A stretch of 64,000 nt of DNA from Dictyophora rubrovolvata (lineage: Eukaryota > Basidiomycota > Agaricomycetes > Phallales > Phallaceae). The notes under the pieces are model-generated. The model was not told the origin of the DNA, searched no databases, and saw only the letters and a program-made list of their open reading frames with translations. Position numbers and translations under genes: made by a program. The stretch is taken from NCBI GenBank assembly GCA_029959195.1, contig CP114122.1, forward strand, positions 1,116,001-1,180,000, given 5' to 3'. Shown here one piece after another: positions 1 through 11,800 of this stretch; within the stretch, counting starts at the first letter, position 1; each line of letters starts with the position of its first letter.

Positions 1-839
1 CTTGGTCAAACGAGATCCATCAGTAGTTTCGAACCATAGCGCACGCATGGCTTTAGCTTCTTCTGAGTTTGAGCAAGGCGAGCTCTGGCGTATCTGAGTC
101 TGTGCCTGTCGGATAATCACTGGCCGTACCTGACAATTGAAACTTGTTGATGTCAACTGAAAACTGATATGTATGTGTACAATAAGATCACATACGTCCA
201 TTGGAAGTTCGGTTGATGTGTCTAATTTGGCATTTCGAGCACGAGCCCAATTTGGATGGTGACCGGTGACCCCGAAAGCTGGAGATGGGCCGTGTATATA
301 TGTAGCATAGAATTTGTTAATATATTCACTTGAAAATAAATTTGAATTCAGCAGGACGGAAACTTATGAAATTACTAAGAATACCTAAAGTTTTGAGGTC
401 ACCTGAATTTCCAGGACAGGATCAAAACAAGGAACACGGAGGAGAATCGAACTTCGTAGCCGGAGGCATCTCGCACTTTTCCATCACAAGAGGTAACCGG
501 TAACGCGGTAACGCCTGCCCTCCTCAATAGTATACATACATTGGTGTCCCCGTTCTTCATCAACTGAACACTGTTTCGGTGCACATATGTAGTCAGCCCT
601 GAATAATATGTAAATCAATTTGTAGGGTCTATATATATTTGGCAGAAGGTCCAGATTCAGGTCGAAACATCATCCGCCGTCGTATCTCTCTCAGGGACAC
701 GTGACTGACGATGAAGGAAGCGGTGAACGGTGCACCTTCCGACCGTTTGATTTAAAGAGAAGATGTCAATGGTGGCCAAGCATGTTCTTGATTTCTTAAA
801 CCCCTTAAAAGACTTGTATATCCAGTCGTATTTCCCAAA
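1..839. other. Upstream region without a recognised gene
   Basis: I see no credible coding region here. Open frames are short and resemble no family I know. Around 489-516 the hexamer GGTAAC recurs three times within about 25 bases, interleaved with CG. The last 150 bases probably hold the promoter and 5' leader of the CAP10-type gene that begins at 840. Confidence 0.5.
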
Positions 840-3082
840 ATGCTTAAGAAAATACTCGCTTCACTCCTTTCTCTCGTTTTCATCCTCTTCCAGCTCAATC
901 GGTTTGTCCCCTTCAACAATGCTCCGCACCGCAAGAGAACAAGTTCTCACCCAATTCCACAATTAATGGTTCTTGCGCAGACGCGATACGAATCCCTTCT
1001 CAGTCGCCAGAGTAGAACATTGAAAGACGCTATTCGAGAATACCGAAAAAGGTATGGCCGCGACCCTCCAAAGGGCTTCAACGACTGGTACTCGTTTGCC
1101 AAAGAAAACAACGTCAAAATTATTGACGAATATGATCAACTCATGGACGATATAAAACCTTTCTTCGACTTGTCTGGCGAGGAGTTGCGCAGAAGAGCTT
1201 TACAAGTATTTTAAGCCTGCCATAAGCTATTCCCTTCTAAATAATTATAAACAACTCCTTTAGGTAGGATCCCTTCCTTCAGTCGATCTTGTTAAAATAC
1301 GCAACGGATCCTCCGAAATCGTTGAAATGAAAAAGGCTTTCAAGGACGATGAATCCAAAATACCTGGTCGAGTTGGCGGTCCCCGTGCGCGAGGTTTCCG
1401 TGCAATGATATCCAAATTTGAACACAAGGTAACAACCCACGTGGCTCGTTCAAAGATTGCAGGAAATCTAACAAATCCTTTCAGCTCCCCGATATGTATT
1501 TCCCTATCAACGCCAAAGCTGAAGGCCGCATCCTAGTCCCTTGGGAGCACCGAGCCTTTCCAAACATGACATCGCAAGATTCTTCGGGTATGAAAGTCTA
1601 ACCCTGTTCTTTATTTAGTAATCCATATGCCCTTATAATTAACAAATATTATCAATGTTAGCCGGCGTTCAGGCAATGTTAGGAGAAGAATTTCAGCCTG
1701 ATTGGCGTGGCGAAGGAAACGTTTGGGAGGCGTATCGACGAACATGCCAGCCTTCTTCTGAAGCTCGCCGCCTATTTGGATCTATTCGAGGTCAAAGAAC
1801 ACTACCAACAGGTTATCAAGGATTCCAGTGGTCTCGTTCATTCCTTCAACCACAGGGAGATAATGACCCCGAAAAAGGAATCGCCTTTGCCTTCGGTCCG
1901 GATGATACTTATAATTTTTGTGCCCATCCGTGGGCGCGCTTCCAGCAAGGGCATTTCTTCAGCGATTGGCGAACAATTCCCGTTCTCTATCCCATTCTTT
2001 CTCCAGGCAAGGCACCCGGCTTCTCTGATATCCTCATCCCGAGCCATTACTATTACTCGCCAACTAAAGATTATACGTATGGCTGGAACAACGAGCATGA
2101 GAAAGATCCTGATGAAATCGATGAAAATGAAGTGCCCTGGGAGGAGAAGTCTACGAAGATATTCTGGCGAGGCTCCACAACAGGTGGAGGAAGTTCTCCA
2201 CCAGGCTTCGTCATGACCTATCAACGCCACAGGTATATTCTCCATCTTTGATCTTGCACCACTGAAGTCTCATTTACGCACGTTTCATATACAGGTTCTT
2301 AGAAATGGCAACAGGACAATCTAATGCCACTCGTTCAGTTGTATTTGCTGACCCCCCTGGTTCAGACTACTTCATTTCGGCAGAGGTACCCCAGCATGAG
2401 GTGAACGAAGAACTCATGGACACTGCATTTACCAAAGCCGTCGGTTGCCAAGGGTTTCCGGGCGGTTGTAATGGGATGTCTCGGTATTATCGCTTCGCAA
2501 GCCCTGTACCATTGGCCGAACATTGGAAATACAAGTATCTTATAGATTTTGACGGGATGGGTTACTCTGCACGAGCCATGGCGTTTTTAGCTTCCGGAAG
2601 TGCCTTAGTTAAGGCAACCGTCTATCGTGAATTCTATTCTGACTGGATTCAACCTTGGTAATGTCCACAATGTCCCATCTATTATGTATAACGGTACCAT
2701 CCTTAACCATCAACTACGCAGGTTACATTATATTCCTCTATCACAATCTTATCAAGAAATATATAATATTCACGCTTATTTCTCGGGTGCATCTCCTGCC
2801 ATGCTCAAAGCAGCACATTCGGAATCGGTGCCGTTTTCCTCACCAGACCGTCTGGCATCCGAAGAAGATAAGCAATTACGACAAATCGCGGATGCCGGAC
2901 GAGAATGGAAACAGTCAGTGGGCCGTAAAGTTGACATGGAAGGTAGAGGGTCTTTTTTATTTCCCTTTTTTCCAATAAAGAAAGCCCGCTAATAATACTC
3001 TGAAGCTTACGTTTATCGCCTCTGCTTGGAATTCGCTCGATTGTATTCTGATGACCGCGAATCAATGTCGTTCGGTCGGTGA
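840..3082 (+). CDS. GT90 glycosyltransferase (CAP10 family)
   Basis: Likely a Golgi type II membrane glycosyltransferase of family GT90, the CAP10 family named after a Cryptococcus capsule gene; plant and animal relatives include O-xylosyl- and O-glucosyltransferases. The first exon (840-1205) opens with a hydrophobic signal anchor (LASLLSLVFILFQL) and then the typical luminal start YRKRYGRDPPKGFNDWY. Later exons carry KIFWRGSTTGG (about 2155-2190), YKYLIDFDGMGYSARAMAFL (about 2530-2590) and, after one more intron, the C-terminal part YFSGASPAMLKAA, ending SFGR and TGA at 3082. Exons found by eye: 840-1205, from 1264, from about 1486, from about 1660, from about 2295, from about 2720, and a last one from about 3008. 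The acceptor sugar and substrate cannot be told from sequence. It need not imply a capsule, since many non-capsulated fungi carry this family. Confidence 0.88.
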
Positions 3083-3566
3083 CAATTATCTATGTAGCTA
3101 GTTTTTTTGTTTTGGGTTTGCTGGGATTTTGAGTTTTTCGTGATTTTTCGGGGTCATGGTGTTGTAACTGCATTGGGACTGTTAGATTACTTATGCGCTT
3201 GCTTTTTATAGACGCTTTATTAAACTATAGCAATGTAGTAACTACTTTATAGATAAATGAATATATAGATATACAATGATGTGGACGGTCACCATGTTGC
3301 AGGGTATTACTCAGAAATGGTTCCTCAAGAGGAATAAGCAGTGCATTCGGCTTCTTATGCATTGTTAATGAATAAATATGATGTGTTCCATTGCCTCGAG
3401 GTTCGTGTGCGGGGGTGGCTCCATTTTGACCTGCTCTTTAGGAAGGCAAGAGAAGGGGATGACTTTTTCCTATAAAAAGAGGGCTTCGAGTGAAACATCG
3501 AAGGGTGCGTGGGACAACCTAACTAGCTTCTTGCCATATCCTCTTCAAGACGTAACTCAGTGAGCG
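3083..3566. other. Intergenic, 3' region of the GT90 gene
   Basis: AT-rich after the stop codon, with probable 3' UTR and polyadenylation signals. The part from about 3370 is probably the promoter of the next small gene. I see no gene. Confidence 0.5.
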
Positions 3567-4138
3567 ATGTCGACGACAAGCCTAGCCTTTGCACCCACCC
3601 TGAAGAACACTGGGATTTCCCCTGGCCGCCTCGGTCCATACGCAGACTTTGATCGAACAGACGATGAGTTCGATCGCGCTATAGGTCGCTTTTTGACCGT
3701 CAAAGACCAAAATTTGGCAATTTCCGGCACTATTCCCATAGAATCTGAGTCCACTGTTCTTCTTTTTGAAACTTCTGTACGTTTTTTTTCCTGGGTCGTT
3801 TGGATGGAGAAAAAAAAACTGAGCGTACACATAATTGCCAGGCTGGGACAATACATTCTCTTCCATTCCCGATAAGAACGGAAAGGTTCTGTCAATCTGA
3901 GGCATTCAGTGCCGTGTTAACGGAATACGAAAAGAGTTCAGATGAACTTGACTCGGGAAGTCATACAGTTCGTCAGAACGAGAAAACCACTTTGAAGCCT
4001 CGCGCATGGCCGTTCAAACGACCTTTTTCCTTTTCCTTTGACCTCACAAACCACCCAATAATGGACACCATACGATCAGTATTATTTCCCAAAATTTATC
4101 CGAGGCCATATCTTTATGTTGTTCGTGATAAAACTTGA
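3567..4138 (+). CDS. Hypothetical protein, two exons
   Basis: I do not recognise the family with confidence. ATG at 3567 opens a frame beginning MSTTSLAFAPTLKNTG, with an acidic stretch YADFDRTDDEFDRAIGRF. A GT donor after 3776 (GTACGTTTTT) and an acceptor ending CCAG near 3840 join it in frame to a second stretch containing FSFDLTNHPIMDTIRSVLFP and ending VVRDKT near 4138. No signal peptide, membrane segment or catalytic motif is visible. The splice is supported by good signals and by continued frame. The stop may not be the true end: the next few hundred bases hold short open frames that could be further exons, so the gene may be longer, or truncated at its 3' side. Confidence 0.45.
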
Positions 4139-5207
4139 AGTTTTTTCCTGGTCTAATGCTTGGTGATCTTCCTCCTTCTCAAGGTTACTCCAGTGCAACA
4201 CGAGTGACAAAGCACGGTTTCTCCTCTTCCAATGTTACACCGGGGCAGGGCGTACGGCGTAGTTCGTACTACGTGCTACGATAGCGTAGATCGCTTTCAT
4301 TATTCGCCTGCACGGTGTATTCCAGCATGTGGTACTACTCTCCATTGGATGGTAGTTGCGGTGATAGAGCATGGTTGTCAGTTGATTACATCGTATGACC
4401 TTGAATATGAACTTATTTGGACCGGCTGGCTCGTCATCCTATGCATCGTTGGTCACCCAATGTCCAGCTGTTTGATACTGATGCCAGTGCTCGACTAGTC
4501 ATGGGAAAAAAAAACATCTGCAATCTATCCGCCAAGGAGATGTAATTGTGATCCTAGGTTGACATTGACCGAACCTTGTTCCATTCTCAAGCGTACTGAG
4601 TCATCCCACTTGAATGCTTGAGTTTATGTTGAAAACACAGTTCACAGAAACTGATGGAACCGTGTACCATGAACTGGGATTGCCCCAATTGAAACCTGAA
4701 CTACGTTGACCTGAGCATAGATCCAAACTGTTGAGCTCGATAACAAGAAGGACCCCCGCCCGTCAACGTTTCGGTTACCCATATGCTGTATCTGGACCAC
4801 CAGCAGAGTATATAGACACTGAAAGAGGCAGAGAATATCGGGCTTGGTTGATGGCCATGCAAGCTTCATGGGTAGGCCTGGTTAATTGGAATTGCCCTGT
4901 TCAACTCGGTTGAAAGAAAAGGAGGTGGCCGTTGCAGCATTATTTCCGATCAATACCCACGTAGTTTTGCTCACGCCTTGACACCAGAAAGTCGGAGACA
5001 TCGATGTTATTTACAAAAGACGACTCAAGACGACACGATCAAAGTGTTTGCTTATGTTGTAACTTGTTATGTGGAATAATCGTTCGAAAATAAATGTTTT
5101 TCTTTCTTTCTCGAGCTTGAAAGTTCGATGTTGTAAAGTGTGGCAAAGTACATGCATTTCCTATCATGAAAGAAAAAAGAGGACGTGAGTTACTGTACAT
5201 TATTTCC
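4139..5207. other. Region without a recognised gene
   Basis: Short open frames on both strands (for example 4232-4498 plus and 4642-4869 minus) show no domain I recognise and no convincing splice network. It could hold degraded 3' exons of the gene at 3567 or the 3' UTR of the PTPA gene, which ends at 5208. Confidence 0.4.
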
Positions 5208-6643
5208 TCAATCAAAGGGAACAGGTCTAATTGCAGGCCCTTGAAGACGTCTGTCAGGTGCTCCTCCTTCGCCCACTGCTGAACCGAATACACTTGGAAT
5301 GGGAATACCACAGCAATCTCCCCAACCTATGGGGCCTTGATTCGGGTCCGGATGGGCATGAGAGTGTACCCAATGTGCGTCCTGTTCTGCATTTTCCGGC
5401 CGAACAGGTAATTCTCCAGGATATGGCAAGATGCTTCCGAACAGGAAGTGTTGGATGACAGGTAATTTTCCAAGTACTTCGGCAAGATACATTTTGATCA
5501 TACCCGAGTTGACTTTATCCCATGTTTTTACCTAAAGCAAATTTACACCCAATTCTTCAATGGCAGGTATCTGTGCTTACCCCAGAAATGTCGTCCAACA
5601 TTGGCGAATGCCAGCGCAATGAGGCAGTTTTAATCTACGGACGGCGTGTTAGGTGGCATCGGAAGGGTCGAGGGGGTAGTTTACAGAATTAATGAATTGA
5701 ATGCAAGCAAGATACATGTAATCCTTTGAGAATTCTTCTAATACTTCTGCATCGTGGATCGATTTTGGGCGAAGATATTTATGGCCTAAAGGAGAAGGTC
5801 AAAGGGCGAGTAGCAAAGAGATTCTCAAGATATTACCTCGCAGTTGCGCCGATCCAAACAAGAACGGGAGGAAATGATAATCATCCAAACCCCAGACACC
5901 ATGAGAACCAGCTGGCTCTAGCCAATATGTTGACTGCAGAACACGCATGACCTCAATGTACCTCCAGAACACGCGGATGACAATTGCCACAGAATCATTT
6001 TCATTGGTGACACCAAGATGCTGAAGGCACATCCTGGTTATAATCCATATGAGAAAACGTAGACGTATTGGCCAAAGAATGCTTACAGCCAACAAAGGAA
6101 ATTAAGTTCCATTCCGCTTCCATAGTCGATTCTGGTCCGATTTCCCCAGGATTCGACGAAATACGTTGAGACTTCTGAGATAGATTCGGGTGGTAAGTTC
6201 AAGTTCTCGGAATGAAGTGAAGGGGAAAGCTAAACACATCTTTGTTGTGAGAAACCATGTAAAGAATCAGGAAAGGATCGCACTTCAGAAATTTTATCAT
6301 AAAACGACCTGAATGCCGGGTTTCCAAATCGAGAGCCGGCGTTGTCAACCGGCGGTGTTTCGTTTGCCACGGTTTCTACTCTTTTCAAGACTTCTAATAT
6401 GGCCGCAACTCCCTAATTATTGAAGGTCGGACGATACACTTCCTGAGGTGGAACAAGTAACTTTGGACCTACTGGAGAAGAAGAGCAATCACTACTCAGC
6501 TTGACACTGACGACACTTTCATTCAGATTAGTTATGTAGTCGATTATTCTTTCATGTGTTTTCGAAGATTGGAATGTTTCAAGATGCTCTTTAGTGAGGA
6601 TGCCTTTGCGCGGAACATGATAATCGCCTTTCGTGAATGACAT
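5208..6643 (-). CDS. RRD: Serine/threonine phosphatase 2A activator (PTPA/RRD)
   Basis: PTPA is a peptidyl-prolyl isomerase that acts on the catalytic subunit of PP2A-type phosphatases in cytosol and nucleus (Rrd1 and Rrd2 in yeast). The first exon starts [20 protein letters not shown] at 6643 and contains the expected [20 protein letters not shown]. An intron at about 6439-6413 leads to [20 protein letters not shown] and [14 protein letters not shown]. Further exons give [19 protein letters not shown], the signature [20 protein letters not shown] with FGSAQL (about 5850-5930), [15 protein letters not shown] (about 5690-5730), [13 protein letters not shown], and [20 protein letters not shown] with HFLFGS. 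The C-terminal tail after LPYP is extended and rich in Pro and Gly. The order and conservation match the whole family domain. Its start codon lies about 95 bp from that of the divergent GT69 gene, so the two probably share a promoter region. Confidence 0.93.
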
Positions 6644-6738
6644 TGAGCGCTGACACCGGGCTTACGTCATAAAGGTACGGCAGACCCAACTTGTATACCA
6701 AGTCGTAGACCAACTGGCATGGTGATAGCATATCAAAA
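6644..6738. promoter_or_regulatory. Divergent promoter between PTPA and GT69 genes
   Basis: Only 95 bases separate the start codon of the minus-strand PTPA gene (6643) from that of the plus-strand GT69 gene (6739). Both 5' UTRs and core promoters must lie here or overlap the neighbouring coding sequence. No clear TATA box is visible. Confidence 0.6.
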
Positions 6739-8465
6739 ATGAAGACTAGAAAGCATGGCAAAACCTCGTTATATTCCATTCTTCGTCGAGTGCCCACCGG
6801 TGTTGTTCTCTTTATAGGTATCTGCCTTGGCCTCCTCGTCGCTCAGGTGCTCTTCAGATCTGTCAGTGCTGATGAATTCACAATTGTAACTCTTTGACTT
6901 AATTGAGACTTTCTTTTCAACGCAGTCGCCGCCGCCGCCAACAACTTGGTCGGGCAGTCGCACCAAATCTTTCCATTCACAGTACATCAAAAATACACGG
7001 CATCCCGTTTCACCACCTACCTTGGAACAGCGACGCCGCGTCCTCGATCTCATCACAACGTTGACGCGACACCATACCAAAGACTGCACAAGGTTCTCGC
7101 AACCAATCTATATATCCCAAGCTGAGGACCGATATTCCCCTCTCATTGGACATTTACCCCCAAAACTACGATCAGCGACATCTTGGCTCAACCCCTGGAG
7201 AGCCTTCAATGAATTCGACGACTCCCCTTACCCAGCCCATACTGAACTAGCTGCATTGCAACACAAGTACTTTTTCGCTATCAATCTATACAACTCTTTT
7301 GATGTCATACCTGATTTATTTGCAACTCTCTTCCGTGTTGGTTCTATCTTGGGCTATCACAACATCTACGTATCAATATACGAAAATGGTTCATCAGATC
7401 AGACAAAAGCGCTGCTACGTATATTGGATGCTTTGACTCGTAGCGTTGGTCTTCGTTTTTCTATTCGAACATCCAATCGCATACGTGGTGCTTTCAATCA
7501 CCGTATTGAGTATCTGGCCGAAGTCCGTAACGCAGCAATAGGTCCTCTACAAGAGCTTCGCGATGCTAATGGCGAAGTTTTTGACTCAATAGTATTCATT
7601 AATGACATCTTGCCATGCGTCGACGATCTTTTGGAACTCATATGGCAAAGCCGAAGACAAAACGCCGGAATTACATGCGCTGCTGATTACATCTTTCATG
7701 AAGAAATTGGCGCTCCGGTTTTCTATGATAACTGGGTTGCCCGAGACATCAATGGAACCGCTCTCGAAAACGCCCCTTTCGAAGCGGTCTTTCATCATCA
7801 AGATTCTTCTGAGCGTTATCAAAAGCACTTGCCCGTACAAGTTCAGTCTTGTTGGAACGGTATTGCCGTTCTTGATCCTGCTCCGTTCTATCAACCCCCA
7901 TATGTCAGGTTCCGGATGGCTAGGCTTACTGAGAATGAATGTTCTGCTTCAGAGTGCAGTCTGATTTGTAATGATTATTGGAACGCTGGCTACGGTCGAA
8001 TTCTGATGGTTCCTCGAGTTAAGTTAGCATATGACAGGGTAATAATACATCGTTTATAAACAGCAAGACCGGTCACTGATGAATTCTATAGCGTGTATTC
8101 GATATCATACATCCTCAGAGAAGAAACTTAAGTGCCATACGTGCATACGTTCGTCTGGGAGGTTTACCCGACGACCCTCGTAGTGATCCCCAAGATAGAT
8201 CATGGTATGGGCCTCATGATCGCTTGTTCTTACCCGAAGAATATGAACAGCTGGACTTCAAACCTGGTCCGGATTATGGTACGTCCCTCAACTACCTAAC
8301 TTTTTGTATATTGAGATAATCTCGTTTGCAGTGTGGTGTTGGGGTTGGGATGGTGCAGGCGACTTGGATGGACCTGACGTTGAGCCCATTTGGGAACGGA
8401 TGTCTTCCAAGTTCACAGATGAAAGTTCGGTCAGGATCAAGCATGATAGAGGCATGAAGCTATAA
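6739..8465 (+). CDS. GT69 glycosyltransferase (CAP59 / alpha-1,3-mannosyltransferase family)
   Basis: A type II Golgi glycosyltransferase of family GT69, the family of Cryptococcus CAP59 and CMT1. I chose ATG at 6739 because it adds a short basic cytosolic tail (MKTRKHGKTSLY) and a signal anchor (TGVVLFIGICLGLLVAQVLF). Exons 6739-6885, 6926-8038, 8092-8278 and 8332-8465 sum to 1581 nt, an intact frame of 526 residues. Family hallmarks include YENGSSDQTKALLRIL, the DxD-like IVFINDILPCVDDLLELI (about 7588-7640), CWNGIAVLDPAPFYQPPYVR, ECSASECSLICNDYW and ILMVPRVKLAYD. After the last introns come IHPQRRNLSAIRAYVRLGG and VWCWGWDGAGD. The donor is probably GDP-mannose by family analogy. The product is not known, and the gene does not prove a capsule. 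Confidence 0.9.
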
Positions 8466-8890
8466 CTTCCAGTTTTTAAATCTCAAAGACCAAGATTACT
8501 ACGTCACATTTATCCGAGTATTATATTCATGCTGTATTTTTGGTAACTGTTATACTCGCTTTAACTACCTTTGATTATGGAGGATGTCCGTAAAAACCTA
8601 CTTAAGATTGACCGCGGGGGTCTGAACATTTAGACGCTTGTAATATAATAATCCCGGGCGCTCATGAAAAATTTAGATCAACATTACACAAATAGAAAAG
8701 ATATCCAAGTATCTGTTAATCCTACTGTTACAAAAAAGGTCCATGCAAGTTAGCTGTGTCTTCGATTTCACGCATGGGTATAAGCAGACTATCGGAAATC
8801 TTTAATGGAGGTGCGCTTCAAAAGTTGAGAGAGAAAATAGAGTAGACGAAGTGTGGTGTATATACTATGTACTAGCATTCCATACACTAC
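8466..8890. other. Convergent intergenic region
   Basis: The 3' ends of the GT69 gene (+) and NOC1 gene (-) face each other across about 425 AT-rich bases. I see no gene, only probable 3' UTRs. Confidence 0.5.
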
Positions 8891-11800
8891 CTAAATGTCG
8901 TCTTCCTGTGCATTTTCAATCATTTCCCTGTAATCGTCATAACTTGCGAATGTTCCCATTCCTGTTCGTCGCTTCTTTTTCTTCTTATCCTCACCCTCTT
9001 CTCTGTCTCGCTTTTTCCCTTTTCCCTTAGGTTCACCGTCGCCATCACCAAAACCCCCCCATTCTGTTTCGCTTCCCTCTTCATTCTCGCTCGCATTTCC
9101 ACTAACCCACGGTACCAGTTCTTTTAGACTTCCTGTCTCACTTATTAAATCTTCCATATCTTCCATAAAGTCTAATGCACTGCCATCGTCATCGCCGGAA
9201 AGACCGTCGTCATTCTCATTGTCAGCTTCTTCTTCAACCTCTTCTGCATCCTCATCTGCATCAACGTCCAGGTCTGCATCATCTTCGTCATCATTTATTT
9301 CGAGTTCAGGGATTGACTTCTGCATGGCCTGTGACAGCATAAATGCGGGAGTCTAACTAAAATAAAATATGCGGCATACCTTCCATATTTCCTTTTCCTC
9401 TGCGTCATCGCTCACAGAATTTACTATGCTGGCTGTTTCATCCGCATCGCTTTCTGCCGATTTTTTCTTCTTACGTTTATCAACCTTTGCACCTTTTGCT
9501 ACCTCTCGATCATGCTTAAGAGTAAAGAAATTATGAAAGAAGATCTACGTGGATTATTAGTCGGTGAATAAGTCCGAGGGGCAAGCGAAGAAATTGTGTT
9601 GATGTAGTTATGAAAAAAAATCATTACCTGATCAACTGGCACATCTTTTTTCTTCATATTTTTGAATTGATCAGTATTAACCTCAACTTCCGCATTCGTC
9701 TTTGCTTCACTTTCGATTCCGGCTCGTTGCATTGCTGAGGTCCCTTTTTGTGTCGTTTTCTTTTTCGCATTTTTGTACACGAATCGGTCCAAGAAGTGGG
9801 ATAGTGTGTTCAAACCGAGATCCGGGGTGGCAGTAACAAGTGAATGTGTCAATAGTTGGTGTGCATGAAGGGAAACAGCGGGATGGTAATGTGATTGAAG
9901 AGGAATCTTAGACATTACGATTGTTAGAAGGGACGACACCATAAGTAAAACAGACATACCAATTCCCACAAGCCCGCATACTCTGCATTGGCATATTGAG
10001 GGTCACGCTTTTTGGGATCGTATGTTACAAAGGGTTGGTCCGAAGATCCCGACGGTTTAGGATTAGTACCAGATGGGGAAGCAGATCTTTTTGAAGTTGA
10101 GCCCAAAACGTTATCATGATTTTCTTCCTCATCTGGGTTATTCAGTGAGCGTTTTTTAGAATTTTCATTCCAGCTGCCTCGTGTTTTGTCCATAGGCATC
10201 TCCTGAATTTGTGTTCTAGAGGAAGGAACTTTGTCGATAAGCAGTGTCAAACCAGGGACGAATTCCACCAACTAAATGAAAATAAGAAGAGAAGGATTTA
10301 TTGCAAGGGAATGAACGGCTCACTTGGCCCACAAAAAACAGTCCGGCACACATTACTTCATTACGTCCCCCACTTCCTGTTCCTGAAACAAGAGTTTGCA
10401 AGTATCGTTTTGTGAGTGCAGATGGACGTTTCGGAGCAATCACTTCCTTTGAAGAATTCGCTTCATTTCTAAGTTTGCCCGTTTTTCTATCCTTATTTAG
10501 AAAACCGGAGACCGACGTTAGAACTGCTTTGTTTTGTACGTCTGGATCACTTTTGACTGCTTTTAAAAGTAGATTGAGGTAACTCGCGTGTTTTGACGAC
10601 GATGCTGAGTAGGACAAGCGAGAGTCCAGGAGAGAGGCATATAGAGTGCGGAAGAATCGAGAGGGAAGGGTTGTCATCGATCCTGCGAGGGGCGTGTCGG
10701 CGGGGGATATTGTAGAAGACCCCATAAATTTGGGACTTGTGCATACATGGAACAAGAGCATTAAGGATTGAAGACTAACTGCAAACGTAGTACCTGACGC
10801 GTGTGTTATTCGAAAGAGAGTATTAATATGCGATGCAAATTTCCTAAAACGACTGAGAACATTCGAAATTTCATAATTAGAAAAGACGTTACGTTGATTT
10901 CCCAATATCTCCAGCGAAAGGTAGTGCACGGTTTATCCCAGTAAGGATAGCCGAAATTAGCTTCGCGTTTTGGTCTGATTCTGCAGCGTTGACACCATCC
11001 GTATAAAACGTCCCGTCCGGCTGTCTCGAGGACTTCGACTTCTTTTTTTGACCGATATGTCCTCGGCGATTCTTAGGACGGTAATCTCTGTCTTCGTCTT
11101 CCTTATCATCCCCCGCATGTCCAAGAATCTCCTTGAACATTCCAAAATAAATATCGATGAGGAAATCTGCAACGGCACCTTCCGCGGATGTCAAAACAAT
11201 TTGATTGAAAGTAATCGCAGCATAATAACGACAGTGAGCAGAGTGGGAAGGTATAAGGGATTTTTGAGGATTCGTCTTGTCGAAAGTCGGCTTGGATTCA
11301 CTAATAGTGGGTCGGAGAACAAAACCAGCCATTTCTTGGGCGACTATCTTTTTCATCTGTGGGTGCACCTGCAAAATTTGCAATATATAATGAGAGGCTT
11401 TTGAGGCGATCGATTTTTCGGAATCGTTCTACAACGTTCAATAAGCATTATCGCCCAAAGCAATTTTTATAACGAACCAATTTGTACACGAGCAGTCTCA
11501 ACAAGTTTTGCTCTTGTTCGGGATTATCCCGAAGTAGCTGAAAAATAAAATGCATAGCTTGCTTGCGCACGTATGGAAGTGGATCGTTGACTAAATTCTG
11601 AGCCGCAATTTGAGAAAGAGGTTGAGTTAGATTTCAAACGGCACACCTCTAGGAATTGTAAAATACTGAAAAAATATTTTTTGAGCCAATCTTCGAAAAA
11701 CCATAGTGCCAAATGGGCATCTGTTGCATCTGGGTGTGTCAATTGCTGGTCTCGGAAATACCTAGGATAAAAAATCAGGGTAGAAAATCTCTTTTGGAAC

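Noticed and set aside
410-545. tRNA-like or SINE-like stretch (minus strand, GTTCGATTC box and GAGGAG/CTCCTC ends)
   Set aside because: No A box, no paired T-stem and no cloverleaf; it could be a worn tRNA-derived repeat but the evidence is too thin.
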